DNA of 7,975 nt from Actinomycetota bacterium. GTDB lineage: Bacteria; Actinomycetota; Actinomycetes; JACCUZ01. The stretch is taken from the NCBI GenBank assembly GCA_030841245.1, contig JAVEDG010000084.1:1-7975 (forward strand), written 5' to 3'. Shown in pieces: positions 6,273-7,975 of the stretch. Each line of letters opens with the position of its first letter. The first letter of the stretch is position 1. The notes under the pieces were generated by a model, which did no database searches, had not been told where the DNA came from, and worked only from the letters and a program-made list of their open reading frames with translations. The translations under genes were made by a program, and so were the position numbers.

Positions 6273-6776
6273 TCAGGCGACCTCGGCGGGGGTGCCGGCG
6301 GTGATCCGCAGCAGCTCGTCGTACGTCGTGGGGAAGACCGCCTTCGGGTGACCGGCCGCCGCCCACACGACCTCGTGCTGGGCGAGATCGACGTCGACCA
6401 GGGTGCGCAGCGGCCCGGGATGCCCGACCGGGGCGACCCCGCCGATCGCGAACCCGGTCGCGGCCCGGACCAGGTCCGGGTCGGCGCGCTCGACCTGTGC
6501 GGCGCCGAGCAGGGCCGCGACCTTGGCCGGGTCGACCCGGTGGTCACCCGCGGTCAGCACGAGCACCGCGACGCCGTCGGCGGCGAAGACCATCGACTTG
6601 ACGATCTGGGGCACGCCGACGCCGAGCGCGGCGGCTGCCTCCGCGGCGGTGCGGGCGGAGTCGTCCAGCAGCCGGACCCCGGCGCTCGCCCGGTCGGCCC
6701 CCTGCTCGGACAGGGCGAGCCGGACCCGTTCGGCTCCGGCCGGGAGCGGGACCTCGGACGGCGTTGGTGTGGCCAC
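6273..6776 (-). CDS. YbaK/EbsC-family aminoacyl-tRNA deacylase
   Basis: The protein has 167 residues, the usual length for YbaK/ProX-type trans-editing proteins that hydrolyse mischarged tRNA (for example Cys-tRNA-Pro) in the cytoplasm. The motif IVKSMVF (58-64) contains K60, matching the lysine that is essential in YbaK. GFAIGGVAPVGH in the C-terminal half matches the conserved G-x-x-x-GG-x-x-P segment of the fold. The middle (VLTAGDHRVDPAKVAALLGA) also fits. Which tRNA it edits cannot be told. GTG 6776 is chosen because the conserved domain begins soon after it and TACCCT lies 6 bp upstream; longer in-frame extensions run into the tandem repeats and look non-coding. It is a single gene, convergent with the flippase-like gene and divergent from the SOS operon. 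Confidence 0.87.
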   Translation of the reverse strand: MATPTPSEVPLPAGAERVRLALSEQGADRASAGVRLLDDSARTAAEAAAALGVGVPQIVKSMVFAADGVAVLVLTAGDHRVDPAKVAALLGAAQVERADPDLVRAATGFAIGGVAPVGHPGPLRTLVDVDLAQHEVVWAAAGHPKAVFPTTYDELLRITAGTPAEVA

Positions 6777-6782
6777 GGCGGG

Positions 6783-6788
6783 AGGGTA
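6783..6788 (-). promoter_or_regulatory. Putative -10 box of the leaderless YbaK-like gene
   Basis: TACCCT on the minus strand is followed by six bases and GTG 6776. No Shine-Dalgarno is present, which supports leaderless translation. The sequence upstream is the tandem-repeat array, with no recognisable -35 box. Confidence 0.4.
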
Positions 6789-6797
6789 GCGAGCGGG

Positions 6798-6940
6798 CTG
6801 GAACCGGAGGGCAGCGGTCGGCCTGGAACCGAAGGGCAGCCGGCGACCTGGAACCGGAGGGCCGCCGCCGGCCTGGACGGAGGCAGCCGCCGGCCTGGAC
6901 GGAAGGCAGCGGTCGGCCTGGACGGAAGGCAGCGCAGCGG
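6798..6940. repeat. Six degenerate tandem repeats, 25 shrinking to 22-23 bp
   Basis: Units start at 6798, 6823, 6848 (25 bp each, CTGGAACCG-type), then 6873 (22 bp), 6895 and 6918 (23 bp each, CTGGACGGA-type). The common core is CTGGA, an AGG, GCAGC and CGGC. A possible seventh, more diverged copy (from 6945) contains the TTGACG -35 box of the SOS promoter. Unit lengths are not multiples of three throughout, so the array is not a coding repeat. Open frames through it on both strands lack family-like features. Confidence 0.75.
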
Positions 6941-6945
6941 GGGCC

Positions 6946-6976
6946 TTGACGAAGTGTCGGTGGCGGGGTTTACTCT
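6946..6976 (+). promoter_or_regulatory. Promoter of the SOS operon (-35 and -10)
   Basis: TTGACG (6946-6951) is a good -35 box. Two overlapping -10 candidates follow: TTTACT (6969-6974, 17-bp spacing) and TACTCT (6971-6976, 19-bp spacing). The predicted start site falls at about 6982-6984, just at the edge of the LexA box, which fits repression by LexA. Confidence 0.6.
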
Positions 6977-6983
6977 GGACACG

Positions 6984-7001
6984 TTCGAACAGATGTTCGA
7001 A
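6984..7001. promoter_or_regulatory. LexA-binding SOS box
   Basis: TTCGAAC-AGAT-GTTCGAA is a perfect palindrome and matches the mycobacterial/actinobacterial SOS consensus TCGAAC-N4-GTTCGA exactly, with one extra matching base on each side. It sits immediately downstream of the -10 box, over the likely transcription start, so bound LexA would block initiation until DNA damage triggers its cleavage. It controls the DUF6504 and HEPN genes, and whatever follows beyond the window. Confidence 0.88.
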
Positions 7002-7048
7002 CAATGCTCGGGAGGTTCGCGGCCGGCCTGGGCACCAGCGGAGCCCGT

Positions 7049-7088
7049 CCCGGGAGCCCCACGGACCTCGACCCCCGTGCCTCCCGGG
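7049..7088 (+). other. Stem-loop in the leader of the SOS operon
   Basis: CCCGGGAG (7049-7056) pairs with CTCCCGGG (7081-7088), and inside it CACGG (7060-7064) pairs with CCGTG (7075-7079). The hairpin lies about 65 bases downstream of the predicted transcription start and 58 bases before the DUF6504 start codon. It leaves the ribosome-binding site (from 7135) free. No regulatory family is recognised. Confidence 0.4.
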
Positions 7089-7146
7089 CGGGTCACCCCG
7101 CTGGCCGACGACAGGACAGGACGGCACCGACCCCGGAGGAGGGCAC

Positions 7147-7506
7147 ATGACCCGGCGCTACGACGACCCGGTGGAGGTGAACCGCCGCGATGAGGAGCCG
7201 GCGCAGTTCCTGTGGCGGGGCCGCCACTACGCCGTGCTCGGCGTGCTCGACCGCTGGGTGGAGACCAGCTCCTGGTGGGAGCGCCCGGCCGGGCCGGTGC
7301 GCGGGCCGGACGTCGACGGGTCCTCGGCACTGGCCACCGACCCGGCGGCCCCGTCGGGGTCGGTCGGGTCGTTCGGCGGCGAGCGCGAGGTGTGGCGGGT
7401 GGAGGCCAGCCCCGGGCGGACGCACGGGAGCGGGGTCTACGACCTCTGCTTCGACTGGGCGGCGACCACGGGCAGCGGCTGGACGCTGCTGCGCACGATG
7501 GACTGA
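7147..7506 (+). CDS. DUF6504 family protein, SOS-regulated
   Basis: The small 119-residue protein is of unknown function. The N-terminal part reads YDDPVEV (5-11), then FLWRGRHYAVLGVLDRW (21-37) and SSWW (41-44). The C-terminal part, from about residue 80, has EVWRVEA, GVYDLCFD and WTLLRTMD. These are the conserved blocks I associate with DUF6504, found in actinobacteria beside ImuB-like and DnaE2 polymerases. The linker at about 47-79 is rich in G, S, P and A and is probably disordered. Its ATG has a strong GGAGGAGGG (7135-7143) a few bases upstream. It is the first clear gene after the LexA box and is followed after 14 bp by the HEPN gene, so both should be induced by DNA damage. No signal peptide or membrane segment is visible. 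A role in mutagenic repair is inferred from context. Confidence 0.85.
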   Translation: MTRRYDDPVEVNRRDEEPAQFLWRGRHYAVLGVLDRWVETSSWWERPAGPVRGPDVDGSSALATDPAAPSGSVGSFGGEREVWRVEASPGRTHGSGVYDLCFDWAATTGSGWTLLRTMD

Positions 7507-7520
7507 AGGGGTAGGGCGCG

Positions 7521-7975
7521 ATGACACGGAGCAGCGGGACACCGGGCAGCGGGACACGGGCCAGCGGGACACGGGCCAGCGGGACACGGACGTCCGGCGC
7601 GACACGGACGTCCGGCGCGACACGGACGTCGGGCGCGGACCGGGACCAGCTCGTCCGGCGACCCCCGATGGTGGGGGCCGCGGTCGACCTGCTCGAGACC
7701 GCCCGCCGCGACGTGGTGGCCGCGCTGGTGGCGACGATGCCGACCGAGCGGTTCGCGGCAGCCCACCTCGCCGCGCTGCGGACCGCGGCCGCGGTGCTCG
7801 CGGTGCGGACCAGGCCGAGCGCGACCCGCCGGCCGCGCAACGTCTGGACCCTGCTGCCCCAGGTCGCGCCCGAGCTCGGCGAGTGGGCGGCGTTCTTCGC
7901 CGCCGGGGCGCCGAAGCGGGCCGCGGCCGAGGCGGGCCTGACCCGCTCGGTCACTCCGCGGGAGGCCGACGACCT
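7521..7975 (+). CDS. SAV_6107-like HEPN domain protein, C-terminus cut by window edge
   Basis: The frame gives 151 complete codons with no stop. Residues 1-40 are low-complexity (S, G, T, R, A) made by tandem repeats. The HEPN helices begin at about residue 50: VDLLETARRDVVAALV, then ERFAAAHLAALRTAAAVLAVR, PRNVWTLLPQVAPELGEWAAFFAAGAPKRAAAEAG and VTPREADD, the pattern of the SAV_6107 family. R77-FAAA-H82 fits the Rx4-6H motif of HEPN ribonucleases. The gene lies 14 bp after DUF6504 with AAGGGG before its ATG, so it is the second gene of the SOS operon. Homologues are usually near imuB and dnaE2, which may lie beyond the window. The function is unknown; RNase or regulatory activity is possible. 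ATG 7668 (M50) is an alternative start that would remove the repeat tail. Confidence 0.8.
   Translation, partial: MTRSSGTPGSGTRASGTRASGTRTSGATRTSGATRTSGADRDQLVRRPPMVGAAVDLLETARRDVVAALVATMPTERFAAAHLAALRTAAAVLAVRTRPSATRRPRNVWTLLPQVAPELGEWAAFFAAGAPKRAAAEAGLTRSVTPREADD
7533..7646 (+). repeat. Two consecutive in-frame tandem repeats in the HEPN gene
   Basis: Four 15-bp units (AGCGGGACACGGGCC type, encoding SGTRA) run from 7533 to 7592. Three 18-bp units (TCCGGCGCGACACGGACG type, encoding SGATRT) follow from 7593 to 7646, the last diverged. Both periods are multiples of three and share GCG/GACACGG, so the second array probably grew from the first. Confidence 0.85.

Noticed and set aside
6798..6940. 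CRISPR array in the divergent region
   Set aside because: Units are directly adjacent and degenerate, with no unique spacers.
6777..7148. Minus-strand N-terminal extension of the YbaK-like gene through the tandem repeats and SOS promoter
   Set aside because: The extension is composed of repeat-derived sequence, lacks homology-like features, and would cross the LexA box. The protein is already full length from GTG 6776.

Overview
The window looks like chromosomal DNA from a high-GC actinobacterium (Actinomycetota). GC is very high, third codon positions are strongly G/C, GTG starts are common, and several starts lack a ribosome-binding site but have a TANNNT -10 box 6-7 bp in front. A perfect actinobacterial-type LexA box (TCGAAC-N4-GTTCGA) and two protein families typical of actinobacteria (DUF6504 and SAV_6107-like HEPN) agree with this. 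I cannot name a genus. Eight genes are supported; most other open frames are antisense shadows of GC-rich coding DNA. || Left part, all on the minus strand, read from right to left (5032 to 1): a CrtO/phytoene-desaturase-family FAD oxidoreductase, a CruF-type carotenoid 1',2'-hydratase, a family 2 glycosyltransferase resembling the carotenoid glycosyltransferases found beside cruF, and, after a 252-bp repeat-filled gap, an ATP-grasp ligase cut by the window edge. The first three overlap or sit within 10 bp of each other and look like one operon for a hydroxylated, possibly keto and glycosylated, carotenoid tail. The core genes (crtE, crtB, crtI, cyclase) are not in the window. The ATP-grasp gene may have its own leaderless promoter, and its link to carotenoids is unproven. 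|| Middle part: a 198-bp divergent intergenic region with an 18-bp perfect palindrome separates the carotenoid operon from a plus-strand integral membrane protein of the lysylphosphatidylglycerol-synthase transmembrane/flippase-like (UPF0104) family. Its N-terminus consists of three 24-bp direct repeats, each beginning with a start codon. It converges on a minus-strand YbaK/EbsC-type aminoacyl-tRNA deacylase, with a bipartite hairpin between the two stop codons. || Right part: a 370-bp divergent region holds six degenerate 22-25-bp tandem repeats, a sigma-70-like promoter, a perfect LexA operator and a structured leader. It drives a plus-strand DUF6504 gene and a SAV_6107-like HEPN gene that runs off the right edge. 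These two families are known, from memory, as neighbours of the ImuB/DnaE2 mutagenic-repair genes, so the window probably ends at the start of an SOS mutasome operon. || The most interesting points are the HEPN RNase-like Rx4H motif in an SOS-controlled operon, the triplicated start codon of the membrane protein, the repeat-rich intergenic regions, and the ATP-grasp ligase beside a ketolase/hydratase/glycosyltransferase carotenoid set.
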